Positions 42,346-50,160 of a stretch of DNA of 59,491 nucleotides are shown here, one piece after another (position 1 is the first letter of the stretch; each line of letters starts with the position of its first letter). The position numbers were made by a program, and so were the translations under genes. The DNA is from a virus, in IMG/VR virus record IMGVR_UViG_3300044691_000368, positions 1-59,491 of that record; one strand, written 5' to 3'. The notes beneath the pieces were generated by a model. It was given only the letters and a program-made list of their open reading frames with translations. It was not told the DNA's origin and searched no databases.

Positions 42346-42974
42346 TACGCTGCCTCCCTCTTGAATCCCTCAGCCTTGCGCCGCGTATAAAACTCCACCC
42401 ACTTCCGCTCAATCTTTTCTCCTGCCACTGCTCGGAAGGATTCCAGTTCATCCAACTCATCTGGAGGCCGCACCAGGTCCAAGGCAGGATGCGCCCAGAT
42501 CGCCTGTAAGCCGGTGCGCTCATCCCCGAAGCCGAAGTCGCATACTGTGGCCTTGACGACGCCTGAGAGTACCGGCGGTTCGATCGGTGGCGTGCCGCGG
42601 TTGGTGAGCTTGCGCCCGTGGTGCCGTAGCAGGGGGATGAGGGTTGCGAACTCGCGCTTGGCCTCCTGCTCGACGGGCGCGGCGGTGACCAGGCCGGCGA
42701 ACCGGCGAATCTCCGCGATGTCGGGCCGGTACACCGAGGCATTCAGCGCCAGGCGGAAGGCTTCATCGAAGCGCACCTCACCGATTTCGCTGAGCGTCTG
42801 CTGCCAAAGCTGGACCATCAGCGCCTTCGAGAATTTGTCCAGCGTGGGGCCGGGCTTGAGCGCCTCCCCCGCCGAGATACGCTGGAGTATCCATATCGCC
42901 GAGGAGTTCGAGAGCGCCGCGGCTTGTGTTGGCGATGTCGGCGAAATTGCGCTGTTTCCCGTTGGTGTTTCCAT
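42345..42974 (-). CDS. Replication-associated helical protein (loader-like candidate)
   Basis: A 209-residue mostly helical protein. ATG 42974 has a textbook GGGAGG, which forces a 197-base overlap with the upstream replication gene in a different frame. The pattern TLDKFSKALMVQLWQQTLSEIGEVRFDEAFRLAL and YRPDIAEIRRF resembles phage helicase-loader-like proteins encoded after the initiator. The function is inferred from position. Confidence 0.6.
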   Translation of the reverse strand: METPTGNSAISPTSPTQAAALSNSSAIWILQRISAGEALKPGPTLDKFSKALMVQLWQQTLSEIGEVRFDEAFRLALNASVYRPDIAEIRRFAGLVTAAPVEQEAKREFATLIPLLRHHGRKLTNRGTPPIEPPVLSGVVKATVCDFGFGDERTGLQAIWAHPALDLVRPPDELDELESFRAVAGEKIERKWVEFYTRRKAEGFKREAA

Positions 42975-43671
42975 GTGTACTGCCTCCCTTGTCCTGCTCT
43001 TTGCCCAACCATCGGGCGATTCTCTGCTTTGACCCGTTCACCGACTGGCTGCACTTGTCGGGGTGCGCGTCGAGCCATACGCACACCTCCCGCAACTGCT
43101 GGCTTACGTCGACCGCCGGGTACGATTGCTCGTAGACCACCACGTCGGCCTGGGTGATGATGTGAAACTTCTTCCCCGTGAGCGGCAGTGCGATGAAAGT
43201 GGGGCTGGCGGGAACCGCGACAGCGGTGGACGCTTCCCTGTTCCCTGTTCCCTGTTCAATTCCATTCCCTGTTCCCTGATCAGGGCGGAGAGACTCCGGA
43301 GGTTTCACGTAATTCTCCGGAGGTTTCCGTGAGCCTTCATTGAATCTCTGTTTTAGCCTTGATTCTGAAGGGTGTGACACCTTTTGGTGTGAGTTGAAGT
43401 TGACGATTCGCCCGATCATCTTGCCGTCCGCACACGAATGAATCTCGATGTACCCCATGGCTAAAAGTTGGGCGAGTTGGGCGACGATGGGAGTTGGATC
43501 GTCCCTCAGTGGGTGCGTGCCGGCCCTGACGAGTCCAGGGTTAGCGTTGAAATATCCCTCGTCGTCGGCGTAGTTGGTGAGTGCGCCGGCGAGGAGGTGC
43601 GTCTCCGCTGGCAACGCTGACAACTCCTCGTGAGAGTGGAACTCGGGCTTGATTGTGCGTATGCGTCCCAT
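42778..43671 (-). CDS. Phage replication protein with winged-helix N-terminus
   Basis: A 297-residue protein opening GRIRTIKPEFHSHEELSALPAETHLLAGALTNYADDEGYF, the hallmark of a large phage replication-initiator-like family with a winged helix, then KMIGRIVNFNSHQKVSHPS. The C-terminal part is low-complexity and Gly-rich where it overlaps the next gene. Likely binds the origin and recruits helicase. Confidence 0.75.
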   Translation of the reverse strand: MGRIRTIKPEFHSHEELSALPAETHLLAGALTNYADDEGYFNANPGLVRAGTHPLRDDPTPIVAQLAQLLAMGYIEIHSCADGKMIGRIVNFNSHQKVSHPSESRLKQRFNEGSRKPPENYVKPPESLRPDQGTGNGIEQGTGNREASTAVAVPASPTFIALPLTGKKFHIITQADVVVYEQSYPAVDVSQQLREVCVWLDAHPDKCSQSVNGSKQRIARWLGKEQDKGGSTHGNTNGKQRNFADIANTSRGALELLGDMDTPAYLGGGGAQARPHAGQILEGADGPALAADAQRNR

Positions 43672-44243
43672 TAGAAGGGGATTTCCTTATCGCTCACTGC
43701 GAGCGTGAAGATGCGGTGACGGGCATAGAGTTGAGCCATTGCGTAAAGTTCAACACCCAACGAATCCCTGATTCGTTCTGGGGGCGTTCCTTCCACAGCG
43801 ACCATCTGAAATACCTGCCAGAGAATCGTCTGGAGCCAAAAGGGATCCTGACCATCCACTTTCTGGTCGAGGCGAAACATAGCCTTCTCGAATTCTTCAC
43901 GCAACTCTAGGCATGCGCCACAATAGCGCGATCGGTAGTTCCAATGGGGGGCGTAGCATCCCTCACATTTGGCCTTCTTTACTTCCCTCAACTCGCTGCG
44001 ACCGTATGTCTCAACCTCATGGCAGCGCCGGCACAATACCTCAAGGTCTTCGGGTTGCTCATTGCCCTTGTTCGCGTAGGTCAAGTGATGAACATTGAGG
44101 TCCTGGTCGTAGGCGATTTCAGCTAGCCACCGCGGCAGTTCGCAGCGCTCGCACTTATCGCCGGCATCTGCGATCGCCTCTTTACGCTTCTCCTGCCAGT
44201 TAGGTCCCTGCAGGTACTTCCTGTATTCAGTTTTAGTCGCCAT
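43671..44243 (-). CDS. HNH endonuclease-like protein
   Basis: A 190-residue protein with an HNH core: CERCE, LNVHHLTYANKGNEQPEDLEVLCRRCHE, then a second Cys cluster CEGCYAPHWNYRSRYCGAC. The C-terminal 80 residues are helical. Overlaps the replication gene by one base. Confidence 0.8.
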   Translation of the reverse strand: MATKTEYRKYLQGPNWQEKRKEAIADAGDKCERCELPRWLAEIAYDQDLNVHHLTYANKGNEQPEDLEVLCRRCHEVETYGRSELREVKKAKCEGCYAPHWNYRSRYCGACLELREEFEKAMFRLDQKVDGQDPFWLQTILWQVFQMVAVEGTPPERIRDSLGVELYAMAQLYARHRIFTLAVSDKEIPF

Positions 44244-44349
44244 CTACGTCCCCTACACTTTCTAAAATCTCTTCGGTCAAGCAAAGCTCCAGAGGGAGGT
44301 CTGTGAGGACTGGAGGAGGTATCAACCATTGCGGCGCCGGCTCGCTCAC
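44233..44349 (-). CDS. 38-residue acidic peptide
   Basis: GTG 44349 overlaps the upstream stop (GTGA). The product is Pro/Leu-rich with an acidic end (LTEEILESVGDVDGD). The tight coupling is the main support. Confidence 0.4.
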   Translation of the reverse strand: MSEPAPQWLIPPPVLTDLPLELCLTEEILESVGDVDGD

Positions 44350-44591
44350 GCTTCACCCCAGAATGGACGCACAGAGTAAACCCGCTCGGGGTGACCTGGG
44401 TCCGGACTCGCCTTGCAAATGCCAACCATTCTCTGAGCACCGGCTTTGGTGTTGTAAACGAACATTTGGCCCGCGTAGCTGTGATACAGCCACTTCTCCT
44501 TGGTCATGCCGACGCCACGCTTCTTTGGCGCACGGAAGACCACTGCGTACATCACGCGAGGCCTCGGCAGAATGCTCAGGTCTTGAATCAC
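44346..44591 (-). CDS. Small phage protein of unknown function
   Basis: An 81-residue protein from GTG 44591, overlapping the upstream stop (GTGA). Beta-rich (VMYAVVFRAPKKRGVGM, WLYHSYAGQMFVYNT). Family not recognised. Confidence 0.55.
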   Translation of the reverse strand: MIQDLSILPRPRVMYAVVFRAPKKRGVGMTKEKWLYHSYAGQMFVYNTKAGAQRMVGICKASPDPGHPERVYSVRPFWGEA

Positions 44592-44839
44592 GCCACCCTC
44601 TCAGCCTGGGACCGGACACCGGGAACGCCAGAAATCATCTTCCGTGCAGCCATGCCGCCCACGGCGACAGTCTGGGAGTTTGGATATTGGGAGAGTTTGA
44701 GGATTACCGCACGCGCCTGAGAATCCATCGATCGCAAGCGTGCCTCACCGCCCAACATCCTCAGCCGCCTAATGGTGATTCCAAGCTCATCCGCGTAGAC
44801 CGATGCCGTGCTCCTCTTCCTGCCAGCACGGTTCACCAT
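44588..44839 (-). CDS. Small basic helical protein, possible DNA binder
   Basis: An 83-residue protein from ATG 44839, with GGAG seven bases upstream. RKRSTASVYADELGITIRRLRMLGGEARLRSMDSQARAVIL has helix-turn-helix-like spacing and high basic charge. DNA binding is possible, not shown. Confidence 0.55.
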   Translation of the reverse strand: MVNRAGRKRSTASVYADELGITIRRLRMLGGEARLRSMDSQARAVILKLSQYPNSQTVAVGGMAARKMISGVPGVRSQAERVA

Positions 44840-45042
44840 TGTTTGCTCCAAAATGGCTCTGCCTTCCTTGTGCGGGAAGCCGCATAATCCAAATCCTTCA
44901 GCGACGTAACCTCAATGAGAGACATGGCAATTCGTACAGCCGCCTCCTCGCCGGGAGTTCGAAAGCATTCGATTCCCCGATACTCGCCCAACTGCTCAAG
45001 CATCCTGAGCAGTTGGGCCTTGCGTGATTTCAACTTTGCCAC
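44833..45042 (-). CDS. Small phage protein of unknown function
   Basis: A 69-residue helical protein (LLRMLEQLGEYRGIECF, AAVRIAMSLIEV). Overlaps the HTH gene upstream by 13 bases. Family not recognised. Confidence 0.5.
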   Translation of the reverse strand: MAKLKSRKAQLLRMLEQLGEYRGIECFRTPGEEAAVRIAMSLIEVTSLKDLDYAASRTRKAEPFWSKQW

Positions 45043-45227
45043 TCGACACTTCCCTTCCTGTTGCGGTCCAAATCATCTGCCAGTTCTTGCATCTTGATTA
45101 CGAGTCCCTGAGAGCGGAGCTTGCGTAAGGCACGCCGAAGGCACATGTTGACAGCGGCCTTCGACATGTCCATCTCTTCTGCTATCTCTGAAACGGACAT
45201 GTGAGCGTTGGTGGGGAGGTTCCTCAT
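45030..45227 (-). CDS. Sigma-70 region 4-like helix-turn-helix protein
   Basis: A 65-residue protein with MSVSEIAEEMDMSKAAVNMCLRRALRKLRSQGLV, a region 4-type HTH. It is too short to be a sigma factor and more likely a phage regulator. GGGGAGG lies upstream of the ATG, which follows the cupin stop. Confidence 0.65.
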   Translation of the reverse strand: MRNLPTNAHMSVSEIAEEMDMSKAAVNMCLRRALRKLRSQGLVIKMQELADDLDRNRKGSVEWQS

Positions 45228-45680
45228 TTAGCAGCCTCTCTCTTTGAAATAGGACTGCCATTGTTTCCAGCCCTTAGAAGTGAAGAATCCCCACTCGCGG
45301 CGACGAGTCCCCATGAAGACGAGCGTTACCGCCTTCTTGCCGTCGATAAGCTCCACGCGGTGTGCATGGGACGCCCTTCGGAACAAGAGCATGCCGGGCC
45401 ATATCCGCTTACGCTGACGAGCCCAGCAGATGCCTTCGGAGCGTTCACTTTCGCGCGTACCGCAGACTAAGCACGGTGTCACCTCGACATAGCCACGCCA
45501 AAGAATCAGTGAAGCGAAGGGCCACGGATGATCGTGCAGTTCGTCAGCATCGCTGCGATGAAAGACGTGCAGGCATACCCTGACAGGTCCGAGTCTAGGG
45601 AATGCGTACCGCGTCATGTAGGGCGAGTTTCCATCCCCGCGAGACTCGCAACCGTAGATAATCTGTTTTGCAACGATCAA
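45228..45680 (-). CDS. Cupin-like phage protein
   Basis: A 150-residue protein from TTG 45680, chosen because GGAGGTGA lies just upstream; no ATG has such a site. Two His-containing motifs, HVFHRSDADELHDHPWPF and RASHAHRVEL, fit a cupin barrel metal site. Function unknown. It is transcribed away from the small plus-strand gene at 45719. Confidence 0.65.
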   Translation of the reverse strand: MIVAKQIIYGCESRGDGNSPYMTRYAFPRLGPVRVCLHVFHRSDADELHDHPWPFASLILWRGYVEVTPCLVCGTRESERSEGICWARQRKRIWPGMLLFRRASHAHRVELIDGKKAVTLVFMGTRRREWGFFTSKGWKQWQSYFKERGC

Positions 45681-45718
45681 AGTTTCACCTCCACAGGAAA
45701 ACCGCCTAAAATCCCACC

Positions 45719-45892
45719 ATGGCAAAGAAGCCACGAACTCCAAAAGTCGGCGACAAGGTCATCCCCAAAGGCTCCGAGTTGGTCTACACCATCTGGCAGG
45801 TCTATGAAGATGGAGAGGTCAACATCCACGTCGAGGGGACACTCGTGGAGCGCTACCGGGTGCAGGTTAGAGACCTTACTTGGGTGGAGTAG
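45719..45892 (+). CDS. Small protein on the plus strand within the minus-strand arm
   Basis: A 57-residue protein with a convincing beta-rich pattern: KVGDKVIPKGSELVYTIWQVYEDGEVNIHVEG, ERYRVQVRDLTWVE. It is 38 bases from the divergent cupin gene and ends three bases before the converging methyltransferase stop. The ribosome site is weak (AGGAAA, too far upstream). Composition, not context, is the support. Confidence 0.55.
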   Translation: MAKKPRTPKVGDKVIPKGSELVYTIWQVYEDGEVNIHVEGTLVERYRVQVRDLTWVE

Positions 45893-45894
45893 GG

Positions 45895-46935
45895 TCATGC
45901 TGGCACCTCGGCCAACTCTGGCACGTTGTAGAAAAGGCCTAGCTGAGGCCGTATACAGTGAGGCGAAAACCAGATCCGCTCACGCGCGGCATTCTCCCGG
46001 CCAGTTCCCTCACCCTGCGACCCGTAGCCGCCGCGAGATTTCCACGCGACACACTCCCAACTATCCGGCATCTCGTGTTCGCCGTCGTAACCGCACAATG
46101 CAATCCGTAGCTCACGGTTGTCGCCGTTCTCTATCGCCCAGCGGCGAACATCGTGCGCGACGGCCGAGGAATCTGAGGCGTAGAGGTCATCCTGCCGCCC
46201 TGCGGTATCAGCGTAAGGCGGATCGAGGAAGACACCCGTGATGCCATGCTTGAAGGTCACAGAAGGGCCGCAGATGCGTTCCCAATCGCCACAGCAGACA
46301 CGCACCTTGCGGAGCCTCTCTGCCAGTGCAAGCATGTACGCGGAGAGGGGCGATTGCACGGTGCGGTTGATGCCCTTGCCCTTGGTTGCTAGATGGGGAC
46401 GCTTTTGATCTAGGCACGACTCCTCCGTGCCCGCGTCCCCGAGGTGAGGTAGCTTACGGTGTACGCCCGTGCCCGCGCCCCCGAGGTGAGGTAGCTGCCT
46501 GTTTACTCCTCGGCCCGCGTCCCCGAGGTGAGGTAGCTGCACCGAACACCATCCCGAGCCAATCCAGATACACTGTCCCCATACCCACCATCCTGCAATC
46601 TTGGCATCATAAAACTCCGGATCAACCTTCATTCGTTCGCGAAACTCTTCCTGAGAGCAGAGCCATAAATGCTTGGCGTGCTGGTCTGCTTCGTTCACCG
46701 GTTCATCGGCGTAGCGCGTCACGGACTCGGGATCGTTCTGCAACGCACGCCAGAAGTTGGCAACCATGCAATCCAAGTCGTTGATCGTCTCGGTGCCGGG
46801 GTCAGTCTCGCGCCCTAGCAGCACCGCGCCAGATCCGAAGAAGGGTTCGACATAGTTCGGGACGTCGCCGAGGCGTGACCATACGAGGTCGCTCACGCGA
46901 GACTTCCCGCCAAACCATGGAAACGGTGCTTTCAT
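45895..46935 (-). CDS. DNA adenine methyltransferase, D12/Dam class
   Basis: A 346-residue protein with the D12-class layout: FPWFGGKS (5-12), SAM-binding EPFFGSG (30-36) and catalytic DPPY (238-241). Residues 134-191 between the two core halves hold four copies of a PHLG-containing repeat (starts at 135, 149, 163 and 180), an unusual insertion. It probably methylates adenine in phage DNA to evade restriction. No cognate nuclease was seen. Confidence 0.88.
   Translation of the reverse strand: MKAPFPWFGGKSRVSDLVWSRLGDVPNYVEPFFGSGAVLLGRETDPGTETINDLDCMVANFWRALQNDPESVTRYADEPVNEADQHAKHLWLCSQEEFRERMKVDPEFYDAKIAGWWVWGQCIWIGSGWCSVQLPHLGDAGRGVNRQLPHLGGAGTGVHRKLPHLGDAGTEESCLDQKRPHLATKGKGINRTVQSPLSAYMLALAERLRKVRVCCGDWERICGPSVTFKHGITGVFLDPPYADTAGRQDDLYASDSSAVAHDVRRWAIENGDNRELRIALCGYDGEHEMPDSWECVAWKSRGGYGSQGEGTGRENAARERIWFSPHCIRPQLGLFYNVPELAEVPA
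46390..46540. repeat. Tandem repeats within the methyltransferase gene
   Basis: Three near-identical units with the core CCCCGAGGTGAGGTAGCT on the plus strand are spaced 42 bases apart, with a degenerate fourth beyond. They encode the PHLG repeats and are in frame (14 codons), so copy number can vary without breaking the gene. Confidence 0.75.
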
Positions 46936-47150
46936 CTGGCTCCCTTACACCAAGCCAGCAAAGACTCGCGCCGGATCGTCAAGCTCTCTTCCATGCCGGG
47001 AGTCCAGCGTTTTAGAAGGTAGTCGTATGCGGTGATGGTCTCGGCATACTCCCGCTTACACCTTGTGCATCCCATCTTTTGGGTGTAGCGAGATAAGGAC
47101 TCAATAGGTTCGAGGTCGTGGCCTGAGAGCAGGCAGAGGAGGAGGTTCAC
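46932..47150 (-). CDS. Small zinc-binding protein
   Basis: A 72-residue protein with LLSGHDLEPIES and CTRCKREYAETITAYDY, resembling the small DUF1660-like prophage zinc proteins. Overlaps both methyltransferase genes by four bases, so made with them. Confidence 0.55.
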   Translation of the reverse strand: MNLLLCLLSGHDLEPIESLSRYTQKMGCTRCKREYAETITAYDYLLKRWTPGMEESLTIRRESLLAWCKGAR

Positions 47151-47980
47151 GCCTTAGCGTCCTTGTCTAGCGTGACGATAACCGTGTTGACGAGCGTCCC
47201 CGATTCCTTGAACGAGCCGGTAGGCAGGTCGATGAGTTCGCCGCAGCCCTCAATCAACGAACGGACGGACTCGTATTCTGTTTCCCGTCGGAACTTGACG
47301 CCCGCACCCATGATGCTGACAAGTCGCCCGCCCGGCTTCAGCAATGAATAGGCGTGGAGGACGTGCTTTGCGTCAGCCCTATTCTCAAATGGAGGGTTCA
47401 TGACGATGCGGTCGTAGAGATATTCCGGAGCCTCGACGGTCCATTGCGTAAAATCCATACATTCGATCAGAACCACAGCCTGAGACTCGTACCGCGCCTG
47501 CATGGCCCCCGATAATTCTGAGTTCAACTCAACTGCGCGAATCGTCGTTGCAATGAGCGGCGGCCCTCCGTCCCGAGCAAGCAACACCCGAAGAGCGGCA
47601 TCGATCAATGCTCCGCTCCCCGCGCTCGGCTCAAGTATTCTTTGGCCGCGCTTCAGATCTGCCATCTCTACGAGCCGGTCGGCTAGACCCCCTGGGGTTG
47701 GGAAGTATCCGTTTTTGGAGAGTGGGGTAATCTCTCCAGAGACGATGACGCCCTCAAGCCTCTCCGTGGTCTGGTGAGGCTGGGAGGCGAACAGATGCGC
47801 CTTTGCCTTCGTGTTCCACTTGCCGCCGATCTCCACCAAGACTCGATTCACCGTCTCATAGAGTTTGCGGTCGAGTTGACCCGCAACGATTCGAACCTCC
47901 GCGCCACCGTTGGTACCGCCGTGCACTGTGCATGCACTCAAAACTGCCAATGCTTCTTCTGGTATTTGAATCGTTCTCAC
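47147..47980 (-). CDS. N6-adenine-type class I methyltransferase
   Basis: A 277-residue protein: an N-terminal domain (about 1-90), then NGYFPTPGGLADRLVEMADLKRGQRILEPSAGSGAL (SAM binding), IRAVELNSELS and catalytic NPPF in YDRIVMNPPFENR. NPPY/F enzymes methylate adenine or glutamine; here DNA is likely. Second methyltransferase in this arm. Confidence 0.82.
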   Translation of the reverse strand: MRTIQIPEEALAVLSACTVHGGTNGGAEVRIVAGQLDRKLYETVNRVLVEIGGKWNTKAKAHLFASQPHQTTERLEGVIVSGEITPLSKNGYFPTPGGLADRLVEMADLKRGQRILEPSAGSGALIDAALRVLLARDGGPPLIATTIRAVELNSELSGAMQARYESQAVVLIECMDFTQWTVEAPEYLYDRIVMNPPFENRADAKHVLHAYSLLKPGGRLVSIMGAGVKFRRETEYESVRSLIEGCGELIDLPTGSFKESGTLVNTVIVTLDKDAKA

Positions 47981-48405
47981 GCAGCCTCTTTCTTCACGCC
48001 CACGGCCGAGCAGATGTCAATCACCACCTGGGTCTGCACTTCGTTGAAATTCCCTATGTGGCAGTTCCCTGCCTCGATTCCCATCTCTTGCGCCAGCCAG
48101 AGGTAAGCTGCATGTCTGGCCTTGTGCTCATCCCACCCGCTCATCACTGCAGCAGCACGCCAGAGCTGGTCGAAGAAGAAGTTTGCTTTGACCTTCAGCG
48201 CCCTCAATTGCCCGTTCGCCAGCCTGCCCATTGGTTTGTGTACCGGGGAGTTCCTGTGTGCTGGCACCCATGCATGGCACGGAAGGCAGATCCAAATCAG
48301 TCCATCACGGTTGGCACGGTTGACGTTGTAGACGAACCCTTTGTCGGCAAGCTCCGCGTCTTTATGGCAGTAGGGACACTCTGGGGCAACAATAACGCCC
48401 GTCAT
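47977..48405 (-). CDS. DUF3268-like zinc-finger protein
   Basis: A 142-residue protein with CPYCHKDAELADKGFVYN, WICLPCHAWVPAHRNSPVHKPMGRLANGQLRALKVKANFFFDQLWR, matching the DUF3268 zinc-finger family of phages and prophages. Function unknown. Confidence 0.8.
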   Translation of the reverse strand: MTGVIVAPECPYCHKDAELADKGFVYNVNRANRDGLIWICLPCHAWVPAHRNSPVHKPMGRLANGQLRALKVKANFFFDQLWRAAAVMSGWDEHKARHAAYLWLAQEMGIEAGNCHIGNFNEVQTQVVIDICSAVGVKKEAA

Positions 48406-48599
48406 CGGGCCGCACCCACGCGGTCCACAAGCCTCTCAAACCGCTTGCGCCGCACATATTCGAGGATTCTTTGGCCTATGAGAGGGACTGACACGCAAAG
48501 GCAGGCTAGGAGCAGTACGACAAGATCGAAGAACATCAGTTTGCTCCAAGGGGAATGAGAACCGACAATAGCACCAAATGAAGAGGAAAGTACAGACAT
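48402..48599 (-). CDS. Small membrane protein, first gene of the minus-strand arm
   Basis: A 65-residue protein from ATG 48599 with one membrane helix (FFDLVVLLLACLCVSVPLI) and a basic C-terminus. Its start codon lies inside the left arm of the inverted repeat at 48590-48625, so its expression is probably controlled by whatever binds there. Confidence 0.55.
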   Translation of the reverse strand: MSVLSSSFGAIVGSHSPWSKLMFFDLVVLLLACLCVSVPLIGQRILEYVRRKRFERLVDRVGAAR

Positions 48600-48625
48600 A
48601 ATTATCTCTAAAATTATGTCTGTAC
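48590..48625. promoter_or_regulatory. Perfect 14-base inverted repeat, candidate operator
   Basis: Arms GTACAGACATAATT (48590-48603) and AATTATGTCTGTAC (48612-48625) flank eight bases. It covers the start of the leftward gene and touches the -35 of the rightward promoter. The minus-strand reading of 48621-48602 recurs at 52716-52735 with two differences, which argues for a repressor operator rather than an RNA hairpin alone. Confidence 0.7.
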
Positions 48626-48650
48626 ATAAGTGTCCATAGATTGGTACTAT
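48621..48650 (+). promoter_or_regulatory. Candidate rightward promoter for excisionase and integrase
   Basis: TGTACA (48621-48626) and TACTAT (48645-48650) are 18 bases apart, each matching consensus at four of six positions. The -35 overlaps the right arm of the inverted repeat. Confidence 0.4.
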
Positions 48651-48668
48651 TCGCCAGAGGTAATAACA

Positions 48669-48884
48669 GTGACCCAAGCAAATAAGAACGTCCCAGCGAA
48701 TAAGCGCGTGGCCGACAGGCTCTCCGGCGAGATCATGACCCCCAGTGAAGCCGCAGACTTACTGCGCGTTTCGCGACAAACAGTAGTTAGACTGTTCGAG
48801 CAAAAGAAGATACCGGCGCAAAAGATTGGTGTCCTCTGGCGTTGTAAGCGTTCAGAGATTGACAAATTTATGTCCCCAGCCTAG
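48669..48884 (+). CDS. Excisionase-like helix-turn-helix protein
   Basis: A 71-residue protein from GTG 48669, with AGAGG upstream. MTPSEAADLLRVSRQTVVRLFEQKKIPAQKIGVLWRCKRSEIDKFM is a MerR/excisionase-type winged helix (HTH_17). An earlier GTG at 48630 is in frame and carries the same ACATAAGTGTCCA as the integrase start. Directly upstream of the integrase, it likely directs excision or acts as a regulator. Confidence 0.75.
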   Translation: MTQANKNVPANKRVADRLSGEIMTPSEAADLLRVSRQTVVRLFEQKKIPAQKIGVLWRCKRSEIDKFMSPA

Positions 48885-48914
48885 CATCGGTCAACCGTCC
48901 ACAGGGAGACATAA

Positions 48915-50159
48915 GTGTCCACATCTCGCTATCAACTCGGCTCGCTAGAGAAGCGTAAGTCTGCGCAGGGATTGACTTGGTACCTGCGCTTCCACCAGAC
49001 GGAGGGCGAAGCTGTCCAACGTCCTCGGGTAAGAGTCGGGCTGGTCGCTGAGTTTTCCACAAAGGCCGAACTGAACCGCGCCCTTGAGAAGGCCAGACGT
49101 GAATTCAACACGCCGGAAGCCGACAAGCCCAAGCCTGTCGCGCTATTCCGCCACCTCGTCGAGCAGTACGAGTTGAAGGAGATGCCGGAGCGCTACTCCA
49201 CCTCGCAGAGCTATCAGTCCATGGTGCGGGTGCACATCCTTCCGAAGTGGGGCCACATGCCTGTAGCCGAGGTCAGGCCGGGCGCCGTGAAGGATTGGCT
49301 GTTGGGCCTGCATACCGTCCCGCGCAAGCCGCATCATGCTTCGCGGCCGCTGGCGCCCAAGACTATAGGGCATGTTCGGGGGCTGATGAGCGTGCTGTTT
49401 CGCTATGCGATGCTGCACGACTACATCCCGGCGGCAGTGAATCCCATGACGCTCTTCCCGTTATCCACGGCGCGATTGAAAGAGCCTCGCATCCTGACCG
49501 TTGTCGAGTTCAAGAATGTCGTCATCGAACTGACCACGGAGCCATTCCGCACCATGGTCATCACCGCCGGATGCCTGGGCCTCAGTTGCTCTGAGCTTAT
49601 CGGCATCCGATGGGAGGATGTGGACTGGATCGGCAAGAAGGATGGACCCGCTGTCAGTATTCGCACCGGCGTGGTCAATGGACGGGTCGGGGGAGTCAAG
49701 AACAAGTTCCGCAAGAAGCCCCTGCCCCTACACCTGATCCTCGTCAAGGTGCTGCAGTCTCACTTCCAGAGTTCCGAGTTCCGCAGGCCGGATGACTGGG
49801 TCTTTGCCAGCCCCCATGCCGTCGGCGAGAGCCCGTACAATCCCGGCGACGTTCTGAAAAAGTACATCCGCCCCGCTGCGATCGATATGGAAATCAAGCG
49901 CATGAAGGCCGAGAAGGGTAACTCCCACCTCACCTCAGCGGAATACGCCCACGCCATCGCCCTCGGCAAAGAGATCGGCTGGCACACGTTCCGGCATTCC
50001 TACCGGGCCTGGCTGGGCGATAGCGGAGCCAAGATGGAGATCCAGCGCGATCTCATGCGCCATTCAAACATCAGCACCGCAATAGACACCTACGGGGGAA
50101 CCTTCCCCGAAGGGCTGAGAGAAGCGAACGCTAAAGTCGTGGAAGGATTGCTGCAGTGA
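48915..50159 (+). CDS. Tyrosine recombinase integrase
   Basis: A 414-residue integrase starting at GTG with GGGAG upstream. It has an N-terminal arm-binding region, a SAM-like core-binding domain (about 75-185) and a catalytic domain. Visible catalytic residues are a Lys in the KFRKK turn, His357 and Arg360 in HTFRHSY, His383 in RHSN and Tyr393 in DTYGG. The position of the first catalytic Arg (usual GLRxSE) reads GLSCSE, Ser224. If correct this would impair or alter catalysis. It sits directly before attP. Confidence 0.9.
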   Translation: MSTSRYQLGSLEKRKSAQGLTWYLRFHQTEGEAVQRPRVRVGLVAEFSTKAELNRALEKARREFNTPEADKPKPVALFRHLVEQYELKEMPERYSTSQSYQSMVRVHILPKWGHMPVAEVRPGAVKDWLLGLHTVPRKPHHASRPLAPKTIGHVRGLMSVLFRYAMLHDYIPAAVNPMTLFPLSTARLKEPRILTVVEFKNVVIELTTEPFRTMVITAGCLGLSCSELIGIRWEDVDWIGKKDGPAVSIRTGVVNGRVGGVKNKFRKKPLPLHLILVKVLQSHFQSSEFRRPDDWVFASPHAVGESPYNPGDVLKKYIRPAAIDMEIKRMKAEKGNSHLTSAEYAHAIALGKEIGWHTFRHSYRAWLGDSGAKMEIQRDLMRHSNISTAIDTYGGTFPEGLREANAKVVEGLLQ

Positions 50160-50160
50160 A

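Noticed and set aside
46390-46540. Possible CRISPR array (short repeats at regular spacing)
   Set aside because: The repeats lie in frame inside the methyltransferase gene, and the spacers encode related protein repeats; no cas genes are present.
49143-49747. Minus-strand frames opposite the integrase
   Set aside because: Shadows of the integrase reading frame with no motifs.
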